Origin: Streptomyces longispororuber
GTDB lineage: Bacteria > Actinomycetota > Actinomycetes > Streptomycetales > Streptomycetaceae
Length of the DNA stretch: 64,000 nt
Reading direction: 5' to 3'
Assembly: GCF_014656095.1 (NCBI RefSeq)
Contig: NZ_BNBT01000018.1
Coordinates: forward strand, 17,585-81,584
Below the pieces are notes generated by a model that was not told the origin of the DNA, ran no database searches, and saw only the letters and a list, made by a program, of their open reading frames with translations. The position numbers were made by a program, and so were the translations under genes. Positions within the stretch are counted from its first letter, which is position 1, and every line of letters starts with the position of its first letter. Below are positions 16,761 to 25,161 of the stretch, one piece after another.

Positions 16761-16784
16761 GGTCCGTGGAGCGCTCCGCGGACC
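16761..16784 (+). terminator. hairpin after small secreted protein
   Basis: GGTCCGTGGAGC and GCTCCGCGGACC pair over 12 positions with one G-U wobble (the centre must open to form the loop) and are followed by CGTCTTT. It lies 39 bp after the stop of the small secreted protein and reads rightward. Confidence 0.55.
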
Positions 16785-16929
16785 CGTCTTTCGCAGGGGT
16801 GACGGCAAGCGTCGCGAATCGTCTTCAGGTTCGATCGGATGACACCATCGGGTGGAGCCGAACGGTGGATCCGCCACTTAGGGGACGTGCTGCGAAAACC
16901 GCCGCGCACGCATCGCTACGGTTCCGTCC

Positions 16930-17433
16930 ATGACCTCACCACCGAGCGGGCGGCTCCCTTTCCGGGCGGCCGACCTGGGCACCCTCGGGGTGATCGCCTG
17001 GAGCGGCGAACACCCCGAAGAGGAACAGGACATGGCCTTCCTCATGGCCTACTCCCTCGGAGACGCCGAGGGCGGCCCGGAGACCACGGCGAACGCCGTC
17101 GGCACGCTGCTGCACAGCGCGGGGCTGCCCGTCGGAGGGCCCGTGCTCGACGGCGCGCAGGACCCGCGGCTGCCGGTGAGCCTCGTCGTCGAGGGCGGGG
17201 AGGCAGTCGTGAACATGACCTACGTCAACGCCCGGTGCGCCGTGCCGCCCGAGTGGCTCGCCGCGGCGCGGGACCGGGGCCACGCGTACTTCCTGATGAC
17301 CACGCGCGCGTGGCCGGAGGGCGCGCCCGGCACCCCTGTGTCGGAGCAGAGCCTCCGGGACTTCGCCGGTGACGAGGAGACGCTGACCAACGCCGCGCAC
17401 TGTCTCCTCCCCCTGCCGCGGCCGGGCGACTGA
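16930..17433 (+). CDS. conserved actinobacterial protein, DUF5949-like
   Basis: 167 residues, soluble, with no signal peptide. It starts MTSPPSGRLPFRAADLGTLGVIAWSGEHPEEEQDMAFLMAYSLGDAEGG, a pattern I associate with the DUF5949 proteins of Streptomyces (from memory). A VNMTYVNARCAVPPEW segment and an acidic C-terminus follow. No catalytic motif is visible. Its stop overlaps the VKOR start in TGATG, so the two are translationally coupled, and it probably heads the VKOR-melC1-melC2 transcription unit. Function unknown. Confidence 0.7.
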   Translation: MTSPPSGRLPFRAADLGTLGVIAWSGEHPEEEQDMAFLMAYSLGDAEGGPETTANAVGTLLHSAGLPVGGPVLDGAQDPRLPVSLVVEGGEAVVNMTYVNARCAVPPEWLAAARDRGHAYFLMTTRAWPEGAPGTPVSEQSLRDFAGDEETLTNAAHCLLPLPRPGD

Positions 17434-18092
17434 TGCGGACCGGGGTACGCACCGCCACGGTCCCCGCGCAGACGGTACGGGAGGCGTCCCGGGCGGACGG
17501 CACTCCCCCCGCGCGCGCGGTCGCCGGGAGCAGGGCGCTGGGGCTGCTCCTGGTGGGCACCGGGGCGGCGGGGCTGCTGGCGTCCTGGGTCATCACGCTC
17601 GACAAGTTCGCGCTCCTGAAGGACCCGGACTTCCGGCCGGCGTGCAGCCTCAACCCGGTGGTGTCCTGCGGCAGCGTCATGGAGAGCGACCAGGCCGCGG
17701 TGTTCGGCTTCCCGAACCCGATGCTGGGCCTCGTGGCGTACGCCGTGGTGGTCTGCGTCGGCGTGGGCCTGCTGGGGGCGGCGCGGTTCCCGCGCTGGTT
17801 CTGGCTGGCGTTGAACGCGGGGACGCTGGGCGGGGTGGTCTTCTGCACCTGGCTGCAGTTCCAGTCCCTGTACCGGATCAACGCGCTGTGCCTGTGGTGC
17901 TGCCTGGCGTGGGCGGCGACGGCCCTGATGTTCTGGTACGTCACCTCCTTCACCGTCCGCCAGGGGCTGCTGCCCGTGCCGGGCGGGCTGAGGGCCTTCT
18001 TCGAGGACTTCACCTGGGCCCTCCCGGTCATGCACCTCGGAGGCGTCGCCCTGTTGATCCTCACGCGGTGGTGGAGTTTCTGGACCGGTTGA
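17433..18092 (+). CDS. vitamin K epoxide reductase (VKOR) family membrane protein
   Basis: 219 residues with four to five membrane segments. The active-site CLWC (Cys153/Cys156) lies in a membrane helix, and the loop pair Cys71 and Cys79 (RPACSLNPVVSCGSVM) sits in the first external loop, the full set needed for electron relay. FGFPNPMLGLVAYAVVV is a family signature. Bacterial VKORs reoxidise periplasmic or extracytoplasmic thiol oxidases with quinone as acceptor, making disulfides in exported proteins. The C-terminal half carries one extra hydrophobic segment and no thioredoxin domain. It lies 13 bp upstream of melC1, so it is probably in the tyrosinase operon. Confidence 0.9.
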   Translation: MRTGVRTATVPAQTVREASRADGTPPARAVAGSRALGLLLVGTGAAGLLASWVITLDKFALLKDPDFRPACSLNPVVSCGSVMESDQAAVFGFPNPMLGLVAYAVVVCVGVGLLGAARFPRWFWLALNAGTLGGVVFCTWLQFQSLYRINALCLWCCLAWAATALMFWYVTSFTVRQGLLPVPGGLRAFFEDFTWALPVMHLGGVALLILTRWWSFWTG

Positions 18093-18105
18093 CGAGGGGG
18101 CACGC

Positions 18106-18516
18106 ATGACAGCACGGGCCGGTACGCCGCTGACGCACCGGGTGGGGCGCCGCCATCTGCTCGGCGTCGCGGCCGTGGCCACGCTCACCGCCGTGGGCGT
18201 CCTGCGCGGCGCGTACACCCGGCGGGGAACGGGACGCACCGACCACGCGCGCCCGGCCACGGAGGAGGGCGCCTTCGAGGAGACGTACCGGGGACGGCAC
18301 ATCCAGGGCGTACCGCTCGCGTCCGGCGACGGACGGGCGCCGGGGGACTGGCACGTCACGGTCGACGGCCGGCGGCTCGGCGTGATGCGCCGGGCGGACG
18401 GCAGCTACCTCAGCATGGTCGACCACTACGCGGCGTACGGGACGCCCCGCGAGGCGGCTCGTGGCGCCGTCGACGAACTCGGCGCGGGCGAGGCGCTGCG
18501 CGGCCACACGCACTGA
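18106..18516 (+). CDS. melC1: tyrosinase copper chaperone MelC1
   Basis: 136 residues. A Tat-like signal (RVGRRHLLGVAAVATLTAVGVL) is followed by the MelC1 core: FEETYRGRHIQGVPL, WHVTVDGRRLGVMRRADGSYLSMVDHYAAYGTPREAARGAVDELG, and a His-containing end (RGHTH). MelC1 binds apotyrosinase, delivers Cu(II) and carries the complex out through Tat, since MelC2 has no signal of its own. Position directly upstream of melC2 (59 bp gap) is the classical arrangement. Confidence 0.93.
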   Translation: MTARAGTPLTHRVGRRHLLGVAAVATLTAVGVLRGAYTRRGTGRTDHARPATEEGAFEETYRGRHIQGVPLASGDGRAPGDWHVTVDGRRLGVMRRADGSYLSMVDHYAAYGTPREAARGAVDELGAGEALRGHTH

Positions 18517-18575
18517 CGGCGCGGGGGCGTCACACCGGGGCCAGGGCCCCGGAAGAGCCGGAGGGGGCACAACGG

Positions 18576-19448
18576 GTGACCTACACACGCAAGAACCAGA
18601 GCCGTCTCACGCGGGCCGAGCGGCGCAGGTTCGTGGACGCGGTGCTGAGCCTGAAGCGCAGGGGCGAGTACGACGAGTTCGTCCGCAGGCACATCGACTT
18701 CTACGTGGCGGACGGGGAACGGCGGCTCAGGGTGGCCCACATGGCGCCCTCGTTCTTCCCCTGGCACCGCCGGTTCCTGCTCGACTTCGAGCGGGCGCTC
18801 CAGCGGATCGACGCCGCCGTCACCGTCCCGTACTGGGACTGGACGCGTGACCGTACACCCGCCGCGTCCCTGTGGGGCGAGGACTTCATGGGCGGCGACG
18901 GGCGCGCCCGCGACCGGCAGGTGCTCACGGGCCCCTTCGCGCACGGCGGGGGCAACTGGACGATCAAGGAGTCCGTCACGGACGGGGCGTTCCTCACCCG
19001 GGCGTTCGGCAACCCCCCGGACCCGCTCGACCTGCCCACCGCCGACGACGTGGAACGGGCCCTCCGGGAGACGCGCTACGACGTGGAGCCCTGGGACTCG
19101 ACGTCGAAGGGCGGGTTCCGCAACGTCCTGGAGGGCTGGGCGCCCGGCCGCGGCAACGAGCGGTGGCGCAACCACAACCGCGTGCACCGGTGGGTCGGCG
19201 GCCACATGCTGGGCGGCGGCTCGGTCAACGACCCGGTGTTCTGGCTGCACCACGCCTTCGTGGACCTGCTGTGGTCCCGGTGGCGGCGGCGCCACCCGGA
19301 CGCCGCGCAGTACCTTCCCCTGCGGCCGCCGCAGTTGGGCGAACCGCAGTACCAGCGCGTCCTCGCCCGGGACGAGCCGATGCCGCCCTGGCGGGCCACG
19401 CCGGGCGACCTGGTGGGACACGAGTGGGCGTACCGGTACGAGGAGTGA
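18576..19448 (+). CDS. melC2: tyrosinase MelC2
   Basis: 290 residues, the usual bacterial tyrosinase length. The CuA ligands are His39, His55 and His64 (RRHIDFY, VAHMAPSFFPWH), and the CuB ligands are His200, His204 and a His of the LHHAFVD pair (H225/H226; NHNRVHRWVGGHM, VFWLHHAFVD). PYWDWT and the GGSVNDPVFWLHH block are diagnostic. The enzyme oxidises tyrosine and L-DOPA to quinones, giving melanin. It lacks a signal peptide and depends on MelC1. GTG 18576 has GGAGGGGG about 9 nt upstream. A terminator follows at 19502. Confidence 0.95.
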   Translation: MTYTRKNQSRLTRAERRRFVDAVLSLKRRGEYDEFVRRHIDFYVADGERRLRVAHMAPSFFPWHRRFLLDFERALQRIDAAVTVPYWDWTRDRTPAASLWGEDFMGGDGRARDRQVLTGPFAHGGGNWTIKESVTDGAFLTRAFGNPPDPLDLPTADDVERALRETRYDVEPWDSTSKGGFRNVLEGWAPGRGNERWRNHNRVHRWVGGHMLGGGSVNDPVFWLHHAFVDLLWSRWRRRHPDAAQYLPLRPPQLGEPQYQRVLARDEPMPPWRATPGDLVGHEWAYRYEE

Positions 19449-19501
19449 GCTCGCTCGGCGCGTGGCCGCCCCGGGGAGGCCGGGCCGCCGGGCGGCAAGG
19501 G

Positions 19502-19535
19502 GAAGCCCCCGGAGGGGGTGGTCACCGGGGGCTTC
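19502..19535. terminator. bidirectional hairpin between melC2 and chaplin
   Basis: GAAGCCCCCGG (19502-19512) and CCGGGGGCTTC (19525-19535) form a perfect 11-bp stem with a 12-nt loop. It stands between convergent genes 20-54 bp from their stops and can terminate both. Confidence 0.85.
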
Positions 19536-19554
19536 TCGACGGGTCGGGCGTGGC

Positions 19555-19824
19555 TCAGTGGCCGTACCCCTGGTGGCCGTGGCCGCCGTCGTTGACGCAG
19601 GTGTTGCCGGAGGCCGGGTTCAGCAGGCCGACGACGTTGATGGTGTTGCCGCAGACGTTGACCGGGATGTGGACCGGAGCCTGGACGACGTTGCCCGACA
19701 GCGCCCCCGGGGAGTGGGCGGCCGCGCCCGACGCGTCGGCGTCCGCCGAGGCCATCCCGGCGCCACCCAGTACGACCGCACCCGCGCCCAGGGTGAGGGC
19801 GGCTGCCTTCGCGATGCGAGACAT
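19555..19824 (-). CDS. short chaplin
   Basis: 89 residues: a signal peptide (SRIAKAAALTLGAGAVVLGGAGMASA), then one chaplin domain with GALSGNVVQAPVHIPVNVCGNTINVVGLLNPASGNTCVN and its two conserved Cys, then a Gly/His tail (HGHQGYGH). There is no anchor, so it is the secreted form that assembles into amyloid on aerial hyphae and spores. ATG 19824 has AAGGAGAA about 5 nt upstream. A chaplin following melC2 matches the chpG-melC2 neighbourhood I recall from S. coelicolor. The Gly/His tail is an uncommon end and may bind metal. Confidence 0.93.
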   Translation of the reverse strand: MSRIAKAAALTLGAGAVVLGGAGMASADADASGAAAHSPGALSGNVVQAPVHIPVNVCGNTINVVGLLNPASGNTCVNDGGHGHQGYGH

Positions 19825-19952
19825 CACGGTTCTCCTTCGAATCGAGACAACGCGGCCGCGCAGGTGCGGCCGCACCTGCCTAACGCCACCCCGGAAGACG
19901 AGGTCACGGCGGTGAACCGAAAGCCGCACGATCGGTAAATAGGCCCACCGCG

Positions 19953-20705
19953 TCACGCGAGGCGCACGCCCCGTCTTGCCAGGTACCTGACCGGGTTGAC
20001 GTCCGATCCGTAGCGGCGGCGCCTGCGGATCTCCAGGTGCAGGTGCGGCCCTGTGGCCCGGCCCGTGCTGCCGCTGCTGCCGAGGCGGGTACCGGCGCGC
20101 ACCCGGGCGCCCTGGTGCACGGAGATGCGCGACAGGTGCGCGTACACCGCGTAGTGCCCGTCCCGCATCCGGACGGTGACGGCCTTTCCGTACGGGCCCG
20201 ACCAGCGGGCCAGGACCACGACGCCCGCGCCCACGGCGTAGACCGGTGTGCCGCGCGGTACGGCCAGGTCGATGCCGGTGTGGTGGCCGGCGAGCCACTT
20301 GCCGGGCACGCCGTAGCGGGCGGTGACCCGGAAGCGGCGGCGCAACGGCCGCGTCAGCTTGCCGGGCGGTCCGAGGTTGCGCGGGGAGGTTTCGCCGAGC
20401 TGCTGGACGGCGGCCTCCAGGAGCGCCTCGAACTCCGCGTCGTAGTCGGCGTCGCATCCCTCGGGGCCGCCGTGCCGGTCGAGGGCGGCGTCGTCACCGT
20501 GGTCGCTCGGGTCGCCGTGATCGCTGCGGTCGCCGTGGTCGTCGGTGCCGTCGAGCCAGTCGGGGCGGCGATTCGTGTCCGGGGGCCCGTCGAGGGCGGA
20601 GGCCCTCGTGCCGAGCGCCCCCGAGGCCAACAGGAAGACACCGATGCCCAGCGCGCTCCGCCGTGTGCTGCCCGCTGTGTGCGGGCCGTCTATGTGGTAG
20701 CCCAT
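19953..20705 (-). CDS. secreted M23 family metallopeptidase
   Basis: 250 residues. STRRSALGIGVFLLASGALGTRASA is a signal peptide with a twin-arginine look. A short His/Gly/Asp repeat (HGDRSDHGDPSDHGDD) precedes the LytM-type domain, which has HHTGIDLAVPRGTPVYA (first His and Asp), YAVYAHLSRISVHQG and GPHLHLEI (HxH), the full Zn site. Such enzymes cut peptidoglycan cross-bridges or stem peptides. ATG 20705 is the best start for the signal peptide, though its Shine-Dalgarno is poor. The gene precedes the chaplin in the leftward direction with 128 bp between. Confidence 0.85.
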   Translation of the reverse strand: MGYHIDGPHTAGSTRRSALGIGVFLLASGALGTRASALDGPPDTNRRPDWLDGTDDHGDRSDHGDPSDHGDDAALDRHGGPEGCDADYDAEFEALLEAAVQQLGETSPRNLGPPGKLTRPLRRRFRVTARYGVPGKWLAGHHTGIDLAVPRGTPVYAVGAGVVVLARWSGPYGKAVTVRMRDGHYAVYAHLSRISVHQGARVRAGTRLGSSGSTGRATGPHLHLEIRRRRRYGSDVNPVRYLARRGVRLA

Positions 20706-20811
20706 GCCCGACAGCACAACGGGGACGACGCGGTGGCGCACGTCCGGTTGCGCCGACTGGCTTAACCGGCCGGGGTGCGGAGAGCCGGGCGGGGCTGTCC
20801 ATACGCGGAAA

Positions 20812-20834
20812 CCGCCGTGCTGCGTGCACGGCGG
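20812..20834 (-). terminator. hairpin after DUF5324 gene
   Basis: CCGCCGTGC (20812-20820) and GCACGGCGG (20826-20834) form a perfect 9-bp stem with a 5-nt loop, 70 bp past the stop of the leftward DUF5324 gene and upstream of the M23 gene. Confidence 0.6.
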
Positions 20835-20903
20835 CAACCACTCGTAAGGTCCGGCTTCGGGGGCTCGGCTCCGGGCGGGCCGACGCTTCGGCGGGCCTTC
20901 AGG

Positions 20904-21617
20904 TCAGGCGCGGTCGTCCTGCTCCTTCGCCTCCGCCTCGGCCTCCTTCGCCTGGACCTCCGGGTCCAGGGAGGCCTGCCCGCTGCCGTCCACCGACGTC
21001 AGCGGCGTACGGTCGGGCACCTCGGTGGCGGCCGGGGGCTCCACGAGCCAGTCCGGGTTGGCCTGCTTGTCCCACCACTTCCACACGGCGACGGCACCGG
21101 CGCCGAGCACGCCGATGACGGCGAGGCGCTTGAAGACGCGTCCCCTGCGGGCCCGGCGCTCCTGCTTGCGGACGAGGCGCTCGATCTCCCGGGGGGACAC
21201 CTGCCCGCGCAGCGCGGCGAGCGCGGCGGCACCGCGGGACGCGGCCTCGTCGCGCACCGGAGCCGCCACGGACCTGGCGTGCTCGAGCCGGGGCTTGGAG
21301 AAGTCGGCGGCCTGCCGGGCCGCCCTGCGGGTGCGGGCGGCGGCCTCGTGCGCCGCGTGGTCGACCTTCGGCGGCACATGGCTGCGGGCCTGCTCCACAC
21401 GCGGCGCGACGTGCGTGTCGAAGTGGGTACGGGCCTGGCCGACGGCCGTGTGGGCGGCCTGCGACACCTTGGGCGCCAGGCGCGTCCGGGCCTCCTGCGC
21501 CAGGTGGGTGGCCCGGCCCTTGGCCTCCTCGGCGTAGGGCGCCACCGCGTCCGCGGCGTGCCGCACACTGTCCTTCGCCGAGTCCGCCGCGGCACGCACG
21601 CTGTCTTTGCGGGTCAC
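20904..21617 (-). CDS. DUF5324 family protein (LEA-like N-domain, single TM)
   Basis: 237 residues. The first 140 are Ala/Arg/His/Lys-rich amphipathic helix with 11-mer-like periodicity (ADSAKDSVRHAADAVAPYAEEAKGRATHLAQEA), like apolipoprotein or LEA proteins. A basic stretch (RKQERRARRGRVFKRL) is followed by one membrane segment (AVIGVLGAGAVAVWKWW) and a short acidic tail. DUF5324 is found in Streptomyces beside the crgA region, as here. It probably lies along the inner membrane face; function unknown. GAGGAGG upstream supports ATG 21617. Confidence 0.85.
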   Translation of the reverse strand: MTRKDSVRAAADSAKDSVRHAADAVAPYAEEAKGRATHLAQEARTRLAPKVSQAAHTAVGQARTHFDTHVAPRVEQARSHVPPKVDHAAHEAAARTRRAARQAADFSKPRLEHARSVAAPVRDEAASRGAAALAALRGQVSPREIERLVRKQERRARRGRVFKRLAVIGVLGAGAVAVWKWWDKQANPDWLVEPPAATEVPDRTPLTSVDGSGQASLDPEVQAKEAEAEAKEQDDRA

Positions 21618-21993
21618 GGGATCCTCCTCCTTGGTGGCGTTATAGGTATGTCACCTTTCCACCCTTTCCGGGATCATGCCTGCCGGAAGGGAGCGGGGCA
21701 CGTACGGGCGGGCATCCGGGGGCACCGGACACTTCCGCCGAGTGGCACCGCACGCGCCCGCCGAGGGGAACTGCCGTCGACGATGCCACGGATCGGGCCG
21801 CTGCGCGCCGCCTCTGCGGCTACTCGTCGTCTTCCCCGCGTCTTCCCTCCGTCTCTTGTCCTCTTCCCTCCCTTTTCCTTTTCTCTCCTTACCTCCGGTC
21901 GCCTCTCCCGCCCGTCCCCGACTCGGCGGCTACTCGTCCCCATCGGGTCCGTGCGAGGATCGGAGGGTCACAGAGGACAACGGAAGGCAGATC
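21618..21993. promoter_or_regulatory. divergent promoter region with polypyrimidine tract
   Basis: A 376-bp gap between DUF5324 (left) and cyclophilin (right). GTTATAGGTATG (about 21639-21650) is a likely -10 area for the leftward gene. From about 21823 to 21918 the + strand is nearly all C and T, including an uninterrupted 32-nt pyrimidine run (21859-21890). No gene with normal codon bias is seen. Confidence 0.5.
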
Positions 21994-22527
<534 letters not shown>

Positions 22528-22584
22528 GCGCCGAGCGCCCGGTGCGCCGAGCCGCACGCCCGCTCGGCGCCCGAGGGAACAAAA

Positions 22585-22618
22585 CCGCCCCGCCCATCCG
22601 TAGAGGAGGGCGGGGCGG
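22585..22618 (+). terminator. GC-rich hairpin after cyclophilin
   Basis: CCGCCCCGCCC (22585-22595) and GGGCGGGGCGG (22608-22618) form a perfect 11-bp stem with a 12-nt loop, 58 bp after the cyclophilin stop. There is no U tract. Confidence 0.8.
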
Positions 22619-22672
22619 CGCGTTGACCAGCGTGCCGACGTCATCGCGTACGGCAGACCAGAGGGGACCGTG

Positions 22673-23566
22673 ATGGACCAGGCGCCAGGCAGCCCGCAGG
22701 GGCCGCAGGACGCGCAGAGCCTGCCGAGCTGCTACCGGCACCCGGGCCGCGAGACGGGCATTGCCTGCACGCGCTGCGAACGACCCATCTGCCCGGAGTG
22801 CATGATCAGCGCCTCGGTGGGCTTCCAGTGCCCGGAGTGCGTCAAGGGCGGCTCCGACACCGGGCCCGCTCCGGCGGCGAGCCGGCCGCGCACGCTGGCG
22901 GGCGGCACGCTCACGCAGGACCCGCGGCTGCTCACGAAGATCATCCTGGCGCTCAACGTCCTGGTGTTCCTCGCGGTCCGCGCGCGCGAGGACCTGGTCG
23001 GCGACCTCTTCCTCATCGGCGAGTGGCCGCCCGCGCCGTTCCCCGCCAGCCAGGGCGTGGCGGCCGGGGAGTCGTACCGCCTGGTCACGGCCATGTTCAC
23101 GCACCAGGAGATCTGGCACATCGCGTTCAACATGCTGGGCCTGTGGTGGCTCGGCGGCCCCCTGGAGGCGGCGCTCGGCCGGGTCCGCTTCCTCGCGCTG
23201 TACCTGCTGTCGGGGCTCGGCGGCAGCGCGCTGACGTATCTCCTCGAGGACCCGAGCGACGCCTCGCTGGGCGCCTCCGGGGCGATCTTCGGGCTGCTCG
23301 GCGCGACGGCGGTCCTGATGCGCCGCCTGAACTACGACATGCGCCCGGTCATCGCGCTCCTCGCGCTGAACCTGCTGTTCACCTTCACCTGGAGCGGCAT
23401 CGCCTGGCAGGCGCACGTCGGCGGTCTCGTCGCCGGGGTGGTGATCGCGTACGGCATGGTGCACGCGCCGCGCGAGCGCCGTGCCCTGGTGCAGTGGGGC
23501 ACCTGCGCCTTGGTGTTCGCGGTCATCGTGGCCCTCGTGCTCGTCCGCACGGCCCAGCTCGCCTGA
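22673..23566 (+). CDS. rhomboid family intramembrane serine protease with N-terminal zinc-binding segment
   Basis: 297 residues from ATG 22673 (GTG 22670 is in frame directly before; AGAGGGGA lies upstream). Residues about 15-60 hold a B-box-like Cys/His cluster (CYRHPGRETGIACTRCERPICPECM...CPEC). Six membrane helices follow, with HIAFNMLGLWWLGGPLE, the catalytic GASGAIFG Ser and a later His (QAHVGGLVAG). Rhomboids cut transmembrane substrates in the bilayer. The order cyclophilin-rhomboid-crgA is what I recall for the S. coelicolor core genome. Confidence 0.9.
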   Translation: MDQAPGSPQGPQDAQSLPSCYRHPGRETGIACTRCERPICPECMISASVGFQCPECVKGGSDTGPAPAASRPRTLAGGTLTQDPRLLTKIILALNVLVFLAVRAREDLVGDLFLIGEWPPAPFPASQGVAAGESYRLVTAMFTHQEIWHIAFNMLGLWWLGGPLEAALGRVRFLALYLLSGLGGSALTYLLEDPSDASLGASGAIFGLLGATAVLMRRLNYDMRPVIALLALNLLFTFTWSGIAWQAHVGGLVAGVVIAYGMVHAPRERRALVQWGTCALVFAVIVALVLVRTAQLA

Positions 23567-23672
23567 CGCCCGGGCGCCCGGGCCGCGAGCGACCGGGCCG
23601 TACCCGGCCGTACCCGGCCGCTCACCTGGCAGGACCCCGGGGTACGCGGGCTTTCCACCGCGTACCCCCGGG

Positions 23673-23883
23673 TTGTCCACAGACTGTGCCCGATCTTGTG
23701 CACGACGTGGGGAACGTCTGTTCCGTGCGTCCCCGATCCGGGTTTGCCCAGGCAGGACAAGGGGTGCGCGGATCAGGCGCGGAGGGCCGACCAGTCACAC
23801 CGGCGTCAACGCCCGGAGAGTTATCCACAGATTTTCAGGCCTTTCCCCAGACCTGTGGATGGCAGTGCTCACACTGTGGATAA
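23673..23883. other. cluster of four DnaA boxes
   Basis: Four 9-mers lie in the 372-bp gap between the rhomboid and crgA. They are TTGTCCACA (23673-23681, +), TTATCCACA (23821-23829, +), CCATCCACA (23854-23862, on -) and TTATCCACA (23875-23883, on -). Three match the DnaA consensus exactly. No AT-rich unwinding element or dnaA/dnaN gene is beside them, so this is a titration or regulatory cluster and not oriC. I recall that a DnaA-box cluster acting like E. coli datA was described in S. coelicolor. Confidence 0.75.
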
Positions 23884-23938
23884 CTGGGGCCAGGACTTGC
23901 GGACGACGCCGGTGCCGGGGACGGAACTCAGGCGGCGG

Positions 23939-24196
23939 TCACTTCCACTGCGTGGAGACGCCGAAGCCCGCCGCGATGAAGCCGAAGCCGACCACGATGT
24001 TCCAGTTGCCCAGCGGATCGATCGGGAGCTTGCCGTCCGTGACGTAGAAGACCACGATCCAGGCCAGGCCGATCAGGAACAGCGCCAGCATCACCGGGGC
24101 GACCCAGCTACGGCTGGTGAGCTTGATGTCCGTCGCCTTCTTCTGCGACGGCGCAGTGTAATCGTCTGCCTTCTTGCGGATACGTGACTTCGGCAC
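23939..24196 (-). CDS. crgA: cell division inhibitor CrgA
   Basis: 85 residues with the CrgA layout: a short basic N-terminus ([15 protein letters not shown]), first membrane helix ([22 protein letters not shown]), a short loop with [14 protein letters not shown], and a second helix ([19 protein letters not shown]). CrgA controls FtsZ ring formation and septum timing in aerial hyphae and binds FtsI/FtsQ-type proteins in mycobacteria. GTG 24196 has AGGAGA about 9 nt upstream. It is divergent from the DUF881 gene, with a 150-bp shared promoter region containing TAGCGC/TAGCGT-type -10 candidates in both directions. Confidence 0.95.
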   Translation of the reverse strand: MPKSRIRKKADDYTAPSQKKATDIKLTSRSWVAPVMLALFLIGLAWIVVFYVTDGKLPIDPLGNWNIVVGFGFIAAGFGVSTQWK

Positions 24197-24346
24197 GAGG
24201 GTCTCTCCTGTCGATGCGCTGCGTGGCCGCGCAGGTAGCTGGGTCCGGCGCCGGGGACGGACGCTACGGCGCTACGGTGCGCTAAGTCTTCCCCCGGGCG
24301 TCCGATAGCGTAGTGCTTCCGCGGCGGTGAAGGAGATAAGGGTACG

Positions 24347-25138
24347 TTGAGCAATTCCGCCGACTTCCCCACGGGCCCGGGCCACTCCTCTTCCGCCCCC
24401 GGCCGGCGCCGCCGCTGGCGGCCGGTGCGGGTGCTCACCGCCGGTGTCTTCGCGCTCGCCGGGCTGCTCTTCATGACCAGCTTCAACACGGCCAAGGGCA
24501 CCAACATCCGCACCGACGACTCCCTGCTGAAGCTCTCCGACCTCATCCAGGAGCGCAGCCGCGAGAACAAGGACCTCGACGAGTCCAACAGCTCGCTGCG
24601 CGGCGAAGTGGAGTCCCTGGCCCGGCGCGACAACCCCGCCAGCAAGGCCGACGACGCCCGCCTCGCCGCCCTGGAGCGGAACGCGGGCACCGAGAAGCTG
24701 CGCGGCGACGCCGTCTCCGTGACCCTCACCGACGCCCCGCCGAACGCCAGGGCCAAGCTGCCCGGCTACCCCGAGCCGCAACCCAACGACCTGGTCATCC
24801 ACCAGCAGGACCTCCAGGCCGTGGTCAACGCCCTGTGGCAGGGCGGCGCCGAGGGCATCAAGGTCATGGACCAGCGCCTGATCTCCACCAGCGCCGTGCG
24901 CTGCGTCGGCAACACCCTGATCCTCCAGGGCCGCGTCTACTCACCGCCGTACAAGGTGACCGCCGTCGGCGACCCCGGCCGTCTCAAGCGGGCCCTCGCC
25001 GCCTCGCCCGAGATCCAGAACTACATGCTGTACGTCAACGCCTACGGCCTCGGCTGGAAAGTCGAGGGCGACGGGGCGGTGACTCTTCCCGGCTACTCGG
25101 GCACAGTGAACCTGCACTACGCGAAGCCCCTGGAGTAG
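24347..25138 (+). CDS. DUF881 family protein
   Basis: 263 residues. A short cytosolic N-terminus is followed by one membrane anchor (VLTAGVFALAGLLFMTSFNTA), a coiled coil (LLKLSDLIQERSRENKDLDESNSSLRGEVESL) and the extracytoplasmic DUF881 domain (VSVTLTDAPP, NDLVIHQQDLQAVVNALWQGGAEGIKVMDQRLISTSAVRCVGNTLILQGRVYSPPYKVTAVGD). DUF881 proteins accompany division and sporulation genes in Gram-positives, and the coiled coil resembles DivIC/FtsL geometry; the precise role is unknown. TTG 24347 is chosen because AAGGAGA lies about 10 nt upstream and no ATG/GTG fits. Confidence 0.85.
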   Translation: MSNSADFPTGPGHSSSAPGRRRRWRPVRVLTAGVFALAGLLFMTSFNTAKGTNIRTDDSLLKLSDLIQERSRENKDLDESNSSLRGEVESLARRDNPASKADDARLAALERNAGTEKLRGDAVSVTLTDAPPNARAKLPGYPEPQPNDLVIHQQDLQAVVNALWQGGAEGIKVMDQRLISTSAVRCVGNTLILQGRVYSPPYKVTAVGDPGRLKRALAASPEIQNYMLYVNAYGLGWKVEGDGAVTLPGYSGTVNLHYAKPLE

Positions 25139-25161
25139 CACGCGCTCGGGAGGTCCCTGCG

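Noticed and set aside
20706..20903. c-di-AMP (ydaO-type) riboswitch before the M23 peptidase
   Set aside because: Streptomyces wall hydrolases often have one, but the conserved core motifs were not found; only a hairpin (20812-20834) was.
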